Positions 46,290 to 56,744 of a DNA stretch of 64,000 nucleotides are shown piece after piece (position 1 is the stretch's first letter; the number at the start of each line of letters is the position of its first letter). Origin of the DNA: Toxorhynchites rutilus septentrionalis (lineage: Eukaryota > Arthropoda > Insecta > Diptera > Culicidae). The notes beneath the pieces were generated by a model that worked only from the letters and a program-made list of their open reading frames with translations, was not told the DNA's origin and made no database searches. The DNA lies in contig NC_073745.1 in assembly GCF_029784135.1 (NCBI RefSeq), positions 41,992,420 to 42,056,419 on the forward strand, given 5' to 3'. The position numbers were made by a program, and so were the translations under genes.

Positions 46290-46806
46290 AAGATTTTTTT
46301 TTATCAAATTTATTAGCCAAAACGAACATAAATTTGCTAGAGACGTCTCCTCTGGCAATGGCCTTATTAATTTCAGGCCTGGGAGCTGTCCAAAATCGTA
46401 TGCACGTTTTCATGTTTCCGTCATTCATCAGCATGCATCTTTTGTACTTCGTCAAAATCTTAGCCACCAAATTTTCCCTCAGCGTCCTGTTTGGTTGTTT
46501 GCCGGATCGGACATTATGTTAACCTTCTCGCATACGGATTCTTCGGATGGTAATTTGGTTAGAGCTACGTTTTTTTTGCGATTTCCGAGAGTATCGGGTT
46601 TATTCTAAATACCTTCGACCTCAGCCGACTACGACGCATCCTCTGATCCATCCGAATAACAGTTGTACGCTCACGGAAACGTTTGAGCACATTATACACG
46701 GTCGATAACTAAATCTGCGACTTTGCGATTTTAGAGCTGAGCACGCCGTATTTTCAATGTGGTTGTCCAAAATCAAATTTCTTCTTTCGGCTTCCATCCT
46801 GCACAT
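46290..46806 (-). pseudogene. decayed N-terminal part of a DD37E-like transposase
   Basis: On the minus strand the pieces MCRMEAERRNLILDNHIEN, then YNVLKRFRERTTVIRM, then PNYHPKNPYA-like wording resemble the DNA-binding half of Tc1/DD37E transposases (compare ERRELILCTHFENP and VLKRYFENLTIDRK at 15.2 kb). There are many stops and no catalytic part. This is a third, distinct lineage of the same superfamily in the window. Confidence 0.55.
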
Positions 46807-47139
46807 CTTTTTAGAAGCAAAATGGGATCAACGGATTCCGGATTTAAAATATGTCAAGCCTTATACCAACACGTTGGCAGCACCGATGCTCGTGACTGTT
46901 CCTGAAACTCACACAAAACAAACCGCTTTCTTCATTGTAGTTCTGAGAAGTCGAATTAATTTAACGTTTGCATTGAGAAAAAAATAGACAAAAATTGCCG
47001 ATTTTTCATGGGTTTACTTCACACGCACTGACAAAACTACCCATGCAGCATCAATCATAGTAACCCATGAGTCAACAGAAAAAAATAACAGCTCTATCAT
47101 TCCAACTCTACCCGTGATGGCGAAAATAGTGAAGCTACT
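46807..47139. other. spacer between transposon remnants
   Basis: Nothing recognisable is present. An imperfect inverted pair of CCCATG/CATGGG words lies at about 47,005-47,070. Confidence 0.3.
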
Positions 47140-47700
47140 CCGTTCATAAGCCGCGTCGAAAACGGACATCGTGCGGCACTTTGTGGACGCCGGATACGTC
47201 CGTTCCGTCATTTACAACATCTTGACACTATTGGACAACAATCAGAGCACGCACGAAAGTAAGCCCGGTTCCGAACGGCCGACGACCCTGAGCGACAAGA
47301 AACCGGCCAAACTGTGAAAAAGTACCTACCGAACATGGACATGGGCTACAGGCAATGACGCAGCGGCAGCGGCTGAATAAGATGGTCAAGTCGATTTTCC
47401 CGGCGAATCGCGACGTGGCGGTGGTAATGGACGACGAGACCTATCTCACCCGGGATAGCAACGACTGGTAGGGCACTTCGTATTTTACTTCCCCACGAAG
47501 GAGATGAGCTCCGAAGTGAAGTTTATTTCACACACCTAGTTCCCCAAGAAGGTGCTGCTGTGGCTGATAATTAGCGAGAAGGGAATGTCAAAGCTGCTCT
47601 TCTTCAGCTCCAGACTGGTCGTGAACGGGGAAATTTATCATCGAGAATTTCTGGACAAACCTGAAGCGTAAGATCTACTCCAACAATTTTCTTTTCTCCA
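47140..47700 (+). pseudogene. decayed Tc1-like transposase
   Basis: Pieces read TDIVRHFVDAGYVRSVIYNI, then GSERPTTLSDKK, then VVMDDETYLTRDSNDW, then FPKKVLLWLIISEKGMSKLL, then VVNGEIYHREFLD. They show a Tc1-type helix-turn-helix, the first catalytic D (MDDETY) and the beta-strand region before the second D. Several stops and frameshifts make it non-functional. Confidence 0.6.
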
Positions 47701-47776
47701 ATTTTGTTGCTAAATGATTGTGGATTGTGGTCCGTTGTGGTAGATTTTGGCACTGGCGGTAAACTGTTGACAATTT

Positions 47777-48010
47777 CTAGCACATGGTGACTGCTACTAG
47801 GTAGTGGTCCGAATGAATATTCGCACCGTGGTTAAAGGGAACCTTCAAGATGTCCGAGAAAAATCTGCCGACAGTGAGCACGTTATCGATTTGAATCGCT
47901 GTCCATTGATCATGTGATCTACAAGTGGCCTTGTGGATCTTGATGAGAGAAGCAAGGACTTCCCACCACCATTCCCTGGGAAGCTGCGAAATTATGCACC
48001 ATCGAATCAA
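47777..48010 (-). pseudogene. endonuclease-domain fragment of a non-LTR retrotransposon
   Basis: The minus strand reads FAASQGMVVGSPCFSH, then after a frameshift IHKATCRSHDQWTAIQIDNV, then VGRFFSDILKV, then GANIHSDHYLVAV. This matches the end of apurinic-type endonuclease domains (THKATWRSPDGRTVNQIDHV, DGRHFSDV, GANIDSDHYLV in family wording), including the terminal SDH motif. It probably derives from the same kind of element as the reverse transcriptase fragment at 45.3-46.3 kb, though on the opposite strand. Confidence 0.7.
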
Positions 48011-48045
48011 ATAACAGTCAAACCTGAGGTATTTAAGCGAATTTT

Positions 48046-48190
48046 TTGGAGGCGATCTGGCGTAGTGGTAACATCCAAGCCTCTCACGCTAAAGGTCACG
48101 AGTTTAATTCTCACTCCCGACATTCTTCCAAAAATGGAAGTAAAAAGTGACGAACCAACCAAATGAGTTGAAAATCACTATAATACGAAT
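48046..48190 (+). mobile_element. tRNA-derived SINE
   Basis: The head reads CGATCTGGCGTAGTGGTAAC, a pol III A box. A degenerate B box (GGTCACGAGTTTAATTC) follows at the right distance. The body (CGACATTCTTCC, AAAAATGGAAGTAAAAAGTG, GAGTTGAAAATCACTATAAT) is of a kind I know as a widespread mosquito SINE. The B box has lost consensus bases, so it is probably inactive. Confidence 0.7.
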
Positions 48191-48325
48191 TTTTTTTTGA
48201 CGCAGGTATTTTTTACGCAGAAGATCATCTAGATGTTGTCTCGAAAATGGTCAGAAAAGACGTATGGTCAAACCAAACACCTTTTTATAAACTCTGCTTT
48301 CATGCTACAAAACAGAACCTGTATA

Positions 48326-49175
48326 CAGCGCGGACTCGATTATATACAGTGTCCGATTTCTTTACACATAATCGAATCCCGTATATAATCGAGTAAAAAA
48401 AAATTCTGTATTCGTTTTCTATGCATGTATTATTCGTTTATTGAAAATAAAACAATTGATTTTTTATTCATCCCTTTAAAGTCAGAAAATACCTTTCCCA
48501 CATGAAAGAAATTTTTTTTCCAGAATCTCTCAGAAGATGATAGATGATCATATTTGATGAAAAAAAACCTTCTACGCATATGTTCGAATTTCAACAATGA
48601 CAGAGTTATAGAACTTTTTTTTGTTTCGGGTTCTGTTGCCTCAAACTGACTCTACACTAAAAAGTACGCTGCGTAAGCCAATTCTGTTGAATTCATTTTG
48701 AGATGAGGAAATTTAGTACAGAATATAGTAGTGGAGCATCTAAATTGGAGGATTTAAATAACTATTTTGGAAGTGAAAACTTCAAAGTTGGTAATTTTTA
48801 ATGTGTGATTATTAATTTCATCCCAAAAAATCATATTGAACTTGATTGTTCCTATCAATGAAACTAAATTTATCAAACCACTCTACAATTTGTTCTTTGA
48901 CACCCAACTTCTATCTTTCTAATTTCGCTGCAATATACAATAAACAATTCCTGGTGAAAATTCAAGCAAAATCTTCAAAAATCACGATTTTTACCCCACT
49001 GTACATATAGTAGCCACTTAAATTCAACCTTAACTTTCAAAGGATACATTTTTTCTTGAAACAAGTCATATTTGAGATGTAAGAATTTTTTTTTCAAACT
49101 GTATATAATCGAATCCAAAATTGTATATAATCGAATCATATATAATCGAGTCTGTATATAATCGAGTCCGACCTG
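48326..49175. mobile_element. Tigger-like MITE, GATTATATAC subtype, copy 2
   Basis: The ends are CAGCGCGGACTCGATTATAT and ATAATCGAGTCCGACCTG, next to TA on both sides. The interior parallels 33,038-33,689. Near the right end TATATAATCGA is repeated four times, as at the other copies. No coding frame is present. Confidence 0.8.
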
Positions 49176-49224
49176 TATGGAGGAAAAGGTATCAACTAAG
49201 TATCACTAATGAATGACGCGAGTA

Positions 49225-50222
49225 ATAGGGTAACACGGGGTGAGTTGGACATATGGGGTGATTTGGACCACCCCATTATCTCAAAATGTACGGCTCAACT
49301 TGGATTTTTTATAATGTCACCTTCTTTCATCAATGAACCGTATGTAGCTAACGTAAAAAAACTTTGGTAAAATTCGACAGGTGGAAGGAAACGGTAGCAT
49401 GAACACAGCAAGCACTTTGATTGTCAAAAAATGTGAATTTTCCCATCGTGGTTTTAAGGTTTTTCCCGCTGATTAAATAAACTTTTCGTGTATTGTGCAG
49501 TAAAGTTCTGTTCGCCTACAGAAGAGGAACAATTTGATGTAGCGAAAATGTAAGTTTGATAACAATAAATGAAATTGATTGCATTTTAATTTTTGCATGT
49601 TGTGTGGGGTGACATGGACACGTTTTCGTGGGGTGAATTGGACCTACATATTTGAGGTTTTTCTTTGGTCTATCTGATTCCAGATGCCGCTGAATTACAA
49701 AAAGAGGATGGGCAGCCAACGTTGGAAGAAGGAGGAACTTGAAAGAGCAACGCAGGGCATCAACGGATTTTCTTTGACCAAGCATCGAAAGTGTTTAAAA
49801 ATGCTCGAACAAAAGTGAAAAAATCCATGTAGGATTCAAGATGGTCTCAATCCAATTTTTCTGGTCTGGAATATAGCCAAGACACCTGGTATCGATCCCA
49901 TACACTGTTACTGATTGTATCATTATTCCAAAATACTTTACATAAATATAAGTATGTTTTTTCCGATGAAACACACACTGGACCAAATTACCCCACAGAT
50001 GGTCCAAATCACCCCGCATCAAATTTTAATGTCCAAAAATATCTTTTATTTTATGATATATTTGGTAGTTTAAAGCTTGATATAATGATTAAACATAATT
50101 GATTGAAAGAAAACAAGTGAAGCTTAGTATACAATGTGACATTTTTTATTTAGATCCTATTGGTTTGGAAATATGAGGCGATTTGCTTAGGTGGTCCAAA
50201 TTCCCCCCTTTTCCTCTACATA
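49225..50222 (+). mobile_element. element with GGGGTGATTTGGACCACC-type ends and a pogo-like HTH remnant
   Basis: The left end carries GGGGTGATTTGGACCACC (about 49,257) and the right end the inverted GGTGGTCCAAATTCCCCCC (about 50,192). The motif GGGGTGA-TTGGACC occurs at least six times in both orientations, mostly near the ends. A short ORF at 49,684-49,818 looks like the start of a pogo-type transposase. No catalytic domain remains. Confidence 0.65.
49684..49818 (+). pseudogene. N-terminal fragment of a pogo-like (psq/CENP-B-N) transposase
   Basis: The ORF starts MPLNYKKRMGSQRWKKEELE and continues RATQGINGFSLTKHRKCLKM, then stops after 44 residues. Pogo-like transposases and their domesticated relatives start MPRNYKRK, then W-(S/T)EE-L-A, then G-S-A, so this fits the first two helices of a psq/CENP-B N-terminal domain. 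The expected AARKYGIPRSTL-type helix is already lost. Confidence is limited by the short length. Confidence 0.5.
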
Positions 50223-52330
50223 CGATGAGATTTGCGAAAGTTCCACTGGGAACGTTAGATCCATTCAAGAAGAATGAACCACTGTGTTAATTTTGCTGAT
50301 CCTAACAATTGAAACTGTTTCAATGAGAAAGGCTCCTGCCGTCACCGACTTCTATGACGATTTATAAATTTTCCTGTTACGAAGACATCAACCACAAAGT
50401 ATCAATGTTGCAAGCCTGACTTAAGTTAAAAATCGATTAACTCTGTAATTTGTGTTTAACAACACTTTGTGGGGGCTTAAATTACGCTAACATTGATTGT
50501 ATTATACGGTTCTGTACTACCCCGAACAGCAAAAACTCCACAAACAACATCGATTTGCACGTGTTTACACACTAACCGCAAGCCACAAAAGCACGCCTCA
50601 ACGCAAGATCAATTTCGCTGTATTCAAATTTGTTATTAGTTGGTACTACAACGCTCCTAGCTCCGTGTACCAAAGTGTAAATGGAAAACATAAACATACG
50701 ATAGAACGTTTACAATATGCCTATCAATTACAGTAATTGTAGACATATCGGTGCTAGATAAGAAAGATGTATCCGTACGAACTCAACCGCATTCATACAA
50801 GAAACACAAATATCAATTCAGTCGTCCGCTAAACGAATGAGAATTAGTCGGGAACCGAGTCTTTTAAATGAAAATTTGCTGGTAGAATACACTGGTGAAG
50901 CATTATTCAAACTCCTGCTCTATCTTTATGGGCGGCAACCAAAGAAAGCACACGATGGGAAACAGATGATAAGGCAACCGCTCCTGCTGTTGGTGAACTC
51001 GTTAATTATCAAGTCCTGCTTGGTTGTTTCCATTTTTCTGGTTTTTTCCGACCAATGACACTACGCGTTTACACAGATTGGTATCAGCGAATTCGCGGGG
51101 AACTTTAAAGAGAACACATCTTATCTCCACCACCACAGCATCGAAGATGACGAGTCACCGCGTTCGTTCCACTCACTTTTGATATTCTTAGAGAATATGT
51201 GACCTTTCGCAAATGCCGAAGCGTTTCGAAAGTGCCACACGGATGGGTTACACAACCTTGGATCTCGAATTGGAATAATGTAAACACAGCGCGATCACTA
51301 TGAATATATGCAAGCGGTCCAGAGACGAAGATCGTCTCTAGTATTATCTAGTGTCGGTACGGAAACACAAACGAGACTCCACTACCACTACATCGGCATC
51401 TTACACCAATCGTTGCGCTGACACTCCAAATCGAGGGTTTCGCCTCGGTACAAAACCTACACCACGCAGTTTCACCTTCTCTGAATGAAAAGATCTTATG
51501 TCTGTCTTGTGTTACATGTCACACGATATTCTGATTCAACTTTCTCACAGCTGTACACTTACAACGTTTTATTAACAATCACCTAAGTACTCCCAAGACA
51601 ACGCACGAAACGCACCCACAGAATCCAAGAATCCGATCTGAGCGTACGCGTACACAGCAGCCCATCAGCAGGGAGACACTGCCGCCAAATGGTGAGTATG
51701 AATCAGTGCCAACCCGAGCCATGCGGAACACACGTCCGTGTTTATGTTGAGTCGTAAATATCGGCAGTGAGTGCACAATCTCCGCGCGAAAAAAATGCAC
51801 AGAAACCACCGCTCCTCTCTGCTGACTCAAGCAGATATGCACACGTAACAAGTTAGTGCGTCGGACGCCGGGCAGCATAATGTTATACAGCGAGGCTTCT
51901 GTTTATGCGGAATGCACAGGCAGTAGTCTTGTGATAAAACAAACACACATCACTACCCTTTTCATGGTAGTTTCAAATTTCAGTTTCAGTTTCAAAAGTT
52001 GAACTAAATGTAACGTATTTTAGTTCAATTTAATTGAAGTATTATATCATGATAAAATATATTTCATTATAACCATGATATACGATGATATTAATAATCG
52101 CGAACAATAGAATTATATTGTTGTTTTGTTTTTACCACCACCACGTGAAAGTATGAATATGGCGTCGATTGTTTACGAAGTTCTGGTTTTTAACTGGTCC
52201 AAGGACCAGTTAACGTTCTCCCAGTTAAAAAGCAGACCAGTTAAATCAGGACCAGTTAGCGAACGACTACTGTATTTGTCTTAGATTTTTTTGTTTATCA
52301 CCATCCGAAAAAGGTTCAGTTTTTATTTCA
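50223..52330. other. largely unique sequence, no exon recognised
   Basis: The part 50,480-51,900 is less AT-rich and shares few words with the window's repeats. Open frames (50,497-50,736 plus, 51,579-51,878 minus) are unrecognised. At 52,190-52,265 a short cluster of ACCAGTTAA/TTAACTGGT words forms local inverted repeats. This may be unique intergenic DNA with regulatory elements. Confidence 0.35.
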
Positions 52331-52469
52331 ATCTTTGTTTTAAAGAGGCTTCAAACTTTTCAGCTCATCCGCCTCTAAGTGCAATTTTTTAATGCAAACG
52401 TTATGCACAATCGTTTGAGGAATTGGGAATTCAGATCTAAACAGCAGGTCATGGATTTCCTTACAGATG

Positions 52470-53765
52470 CCCTGATTGTATGCGGCGTGTGAGGTGAGAT
52501 GACAATTGTCACGTATATCACGCAATTCCACCAGGCGTATGCCGTGAGAATTCTCACTTGAATGAGCTCTCACCGTATTCTCGCTTTCAAATCTACATGA
52601 CGATTGTCACATGAACTGGGATTTCTAGGTGACAATCGTCGATATGAGGTGTCGACAGCGCATGAAAACAAATGAAAAATGGAAGAGAAATAATAAGCGT
52701 CGTTTTTGGTCTTGAATAATCGATAGTAATGGTATTGTATGTATCAATAAAATCAATTTATCTTCAATTTTCACAGTGCGAGTGGCGAATTGCAAGTAGT
52801 TTGGATCTTTGGTTTGATCTATTTAGCCGCGAGTCATCACCACCGAACTACATATCCATTCCAGAAGCCGTCGTAAACGCCGGAGCAGGAGCTAGAGCAA
52901 CAAATGAAAGCGCCGAGAGCAGCAGCAGCTACGACTTCACTGTCTGTAACAAAACAAACACAGGGTAACTTCGATATAACGTACATTTCACTTTCAAAAT
53001 TGTACGTTATATAGAAGTGTACGTTATATCGAAGCATAAAAAAGGACTCACAAACGTAGTCTATAGTACATTATTGTGTTGCTGTGTCAGTGAAGTCAAT
53101 GAATAAATTCAATTAGAAGACGAAGCCAGCCTTTCTCATGATGTTTCCCTTCGTACTGTTGATTAAAGCTTTCCTTATTTAGAATCCGGAATCACAAAAC
53201 CAGCTGTATTTCAGGATTGAACAAAGGTACAAAACATGTTTTAGCATCACAATACAGATAGTTAATTGTTCTTTAAGAAAAAGAAAATATTCAAAAAAAA
53301 AATCCTTAACACTTTGGAAATGTGTATGATATAGCGAGGTAAAATGTACGTTATATCGAGTGACGTTATATCGAGGGTACGTTATATCTAAATTTACCTG
53401 TATCTAACGTTTCTGAGAGAAACTAATAAAATTATGGGATGCCAGATGTAAATATGTGCTACAAACTACTGCGTTGATCCTTTGAAACCTATAATGTTTT
53501 GTTATTATTTTTAAGAGCCTGCAGCAGGAATAAAACGTTATAACAAAAATAAAATGTCTGCAAATTCGTGAACATATGTGCGAATGTGGCATCTCTGATC
53601 TGATTGGAAACCAGCAGAATGAACACCTTGTCACTTGCAGTTCATCCTATCACATACATAAAATGAACCTCTCACGGCAGCCGATAAGTCTGTAGGAAAA
53701 GAGTGAGGAGATCTGCGAGATGGTGATGTGACAATTGTCATCTCACCTCACACGCGGCGTAGAAT
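52470..53765. repeat. inverted repeat pair, 35-40 bp, 1.2 kb apart
   Basis: At 52,477-52,515 the sequence GCGTGTGAGGTGAGATGACA is followed by ATTGTCACGTATATCAC. Its reverse complement lies at about 53,724-53,763 (GTGATGTGACAATTGTCATC, then TCACCTCACACGC). Arms agree at nearly all positions. The interior contains a complete MITE (52,961-53,400). It may be a non-autonomous element with these ends or two opposite insertions. Confidence 0.6.
52961..53400. mobile_element. MITE with CTTCGATATAACGTAC ends, copy 2
   Basis: It has the same ends and interior as 31,951-32,400 (CAGGGTAACTTCGATATAAC on the left, AAATTTACCTG on the right, AAGACGAAGCCAGCCTTTC inside). Its 440 bp are non-coding. Confidence 0.75.
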
Positions 53766-54838
53766 CAGGCCGAGAGTATTTCAGCAGCTTGTCAGATTAT
53801 TTTTTTTGCTAGGGGTACCAGCTGAGGGTTAGGCGGAGGTACGTTGATAAAAATGATGGGAAATACGTGCCGAAGAAACAGGATGGTAGGAATAGGACAC
53901 GAAATGAACGAAACAAGAGTGGCTCCATAGTCAAGAAATAAACATCTTGACAAGGTAGCTTCTCTTATTTCAATAATTCATTGTGCACTTTAAGGGGGGT
54001 ATTCTAGTGTAGAGACATGAATTTCGGACGTTTTTTCGAGCACCTTAAAAATAAAACAAAGAATATTTGTACTATCCATTATGTCATTATTTGTTCATCT
54101 ATCTTTTAACAATAAAACAAAAATTGAACGGAGAAATAGTGTTCATAACTAGAATAGTTAATGAAGTGAGAGGGTTAAAAAAAAAAGTGGTGTCATGGCG
54201 TACACGATTCGAGCCCTTCTGTTCATCGGAAACAAAAAAAAACCGAACAGATTCTGAATCAGTGAAGATGCCGCTATCGCATGAACCCCGAACAAGTCAA
54301 AAACATATTTTTTGACAAAATGGCGGCCGTTTGGAAAACAAAATGCAGTTTAAAAGTTTTTTCCTTACGTTTCCCGATTTTTTGAAAATAGTGAGAGTTG
54401 AAAAATATAATTTTTCTAGAGGTTCAGGCGATAGATGCCTGCAGATTGTATCCATATAAATTCGACATGAATCGGTTCAGTAGAACTTGAGATATCGTGT
54501 ACACCAGTTTGAAAAAAACTAGTTTCGAGAAAAATACGTTTAAAGTTCATTGTTATGGCCGTACCGGGTAAGATACCGCATCACTTAAATGGCTCTAACT
54601 CGGTAAATAATAGGATTTTCGATACGTCCTTTCTAGGGTATACTCTTGAATGCCTAATCTACAGAAATATGGAGGAAAAAAATGTTTTTTTTTTAATTTC
54701 TAGACTAGAATACTGCCTTAATGTATGCAGCTCAACAGCTCAAGATGTCAACAAGCATTTTTAATTCATAAGATCCGCGTGGATAAAGTGTCACTGAGTT
54801 ACAATTATATGACGCGATCGGGAAGCAAAGGGACCAAG
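53766..54838. other. unassigned sequence
   Basis: No gene is recognised. The stretch 53,990-54,050 and the part around 54,540-54,610 have the look of dispersed repeats, but no second copy occurs in this window. Confidence 0.3.
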
Positions 54839-54846
54839 ATCGAAAC

Positions 54847-55679
54847 TAGAGATGGGCAAACCGTTCATGAAGTGATCAAAAGAACTAGTTCACCAAAAAG
54901 AGCGAACGAACTGCCGTTCTTTTTTGCTGGGCAACAGTTCATATGGACTGTATACCCAGTTCAGAACGAACTGTGTACGGTGAACGATGAACTGATAATA
55001 CAGTTCAGAACGAACTGACCGCTGACTGAACTGTGTATACAGTTCAGAACGAACGCAACATTTCAGGATACGATGGTTTTAAATTATTTATCAAATAAAT
55101 ATTGAATTTCATATTTTGGAGTTCAGGGTAAATATTTCAGCAAGTTGATATGCAAATCTACCTCACTTAGAAAATAAAGTTGAAAGCGGAAAGAACAGTC
55201 TTCTTCTTCTTCTTCTTTTTGGCTTTAAGAGGGTTTAAACTTTTCAGTTCATTCGCCTCTAGAAGAACAGTCTTGTTTTATATTATATCATATTGTGCTC
55301 GATAATTTTGAGATGGACGTTCGCGGTTTGGGTACAGTTTTGCTATAGCATTTATTGCAATACATCGTAAGCAAAGCAGCACAATGCTAGTTCATGCTGC
55401 AAATAATGAATAACGACTCAAACAAAATCAAAATTTCAAAATCAAAGTTCGATTTTCTATTGTGCTAAGTTATTTCTAACCAATATCGGACGAAAAATGA
55501 TTTAAACGGCATTTTATGAATGAAGAGTCTTACATAACATCCCACACTTTTTATACTTGCTTTGACATATCCCTCCACTGTACAAAAGAGTGAGTGAACT
55601 GCTCAAAAAAACTTGTTCACTTAAGTGAACGGTTGGTCACTGAACGGTTCATTAAAGTGAACCGTTTTGCCCACCTCTA
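54847..55679. mobile_element. hAT-like non-autonomous element with exact 8-bp duplication
   Basis: The ends are TAGAGATGGGCAAACCGTTC and, inverted, TAGAGGTGGGCAAAACGGTTC. ATCGAAAC is duplicated exactly on both sides (54,839-54,846 and 55,680-55,687). The left 200 bp contain at least five GTTCAGAACGAAC/AACTGT-type motifs and the right end several AGTGAACGGTT motifs, probably subterminal transposase-binding sites. At 55,201-55,262 a CTT microsatellite and a TTTAAACTTTTCAGTTCATT word suggest another small insertion. No transposase frame is present. Confidence 0.8.
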
Positions 55680-55734
55680 ATCGAAACCGTTCCAAAACAG
55701 AACGGTTAATCCAAGACGCTATTGCAAGGTTATA

Positions 55735-56040
55735 CAGTAGAACCCCGATTATCCGCGAAATAGTCGGGCTAGGCCATCGCGTATAACGAAAATCGCGGAT
55801 AATGCAATATGAGGCACAAACACGAAAAATATATATTTTAGCATGAAAACTATGTTTCATCAATACAGAAATTATTGAACTATCAATCTGCAAGGTCGAG
55901 TACATCAGTAATCAGATAATGTGAAATCCATGACCAAAACAAAAAAAGCAAGACTCTACCATTCACTGACAAATTTCGGGAAGGTTTATACATTTACTAG
56001 GGAACTCACTTTCGCGGATTATCTGCACCGCGGATCAATA
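55735..56040 (+). repeat. eroded pogo/Tigger-like fragment
   Basis: The left end, CAGTAGAACCCCGATTATCC, followed by a CGCGGATAA word and further CGCGGAT motifs near 56,010, has the wording of pogo/Tigger termini. The matching right terminus is not found, so the copy is partial. Confidence 0.45.
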
Positions 56041-56744
56041 GGTCTTAAATTAACGAAATTAACGAAAAAGAAACGTGATTATACGCCTTGGTGGATAATA
56101 AACAGTGGAATTTGCTAATGACACTTGATTTCTATTCAGTATTAAGTCAATAAAAACTCTGCCGGATTGTTTCCGCAATGAATTTCCTTTCATTTCTACT
56201 TCAAAATCAGGATTTCCATCGGCTGTTGCTTTATAGTTTCCCAGCATTGACCATTATTTGTTCCTGATGTGTTCATTCAGTTCCTGTTCAAGACATGTTC
56301 GGTCGTATGTTCGGTCGTTTCTCAAATTTTCCACAGAAGCTAGGGTCGTATGCGTATTGTTTAACATAGTACGGTCTTTATTGTTGCCTGTATGATGTAA
56401 ACTAATTACAACTATAATTCTGTGATAAATAATAGCAATTTCAGTTCTTTTTTCATATCCATCCTTCCGGGTCCTTCTTCCAAAAAACCTCAATTGTAAT
56501 CATGCTCGTAATATACTCGTTTTATAGAATAAATAACCTGTTGTATTATGAAAGTCACAATAGCGAATGTAATAAAATATATCCAATATAGGTGCGCGAT
56601 TGCGTATAACAATAATAAACGCTCGCTTGCGAACTGCTGATGAAACCCAATTTCCAGTCGATCTATGTCGCTTAATGACCAAGCAATACAACTACATTGT
56701 GGAATGATCTACTCCATCGGAGCTAAGAACGGCAAATTTTGCGC
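56041..56744 (-). other. 3' flank of the phosphatase-domain gene
   Basis: Directly after the stop codon of the minus-strand gene, this region is its likely 3' UTR. The first AATAAA on the minus strand is at 56,377-56,382, about 365 bp past the stop, and is a plausible polyadenylation signal. No other gene is seen. Confidence 0.4.

Noticed and set aside
48046..48120. A tRNA gene
   Set aside because: The A and B boxes are in place but the B box is degenerate, and the following SINE body shows it is a retroposon.
52776..52960. Possible plus-strand exon after a good TTTTCACAG acceptor, rich in Ala and Ser
   Set aside because: The apparent donor (AGG|GTAACT) falls in the first bases of a MITE, and no partner exon or family match is visible.
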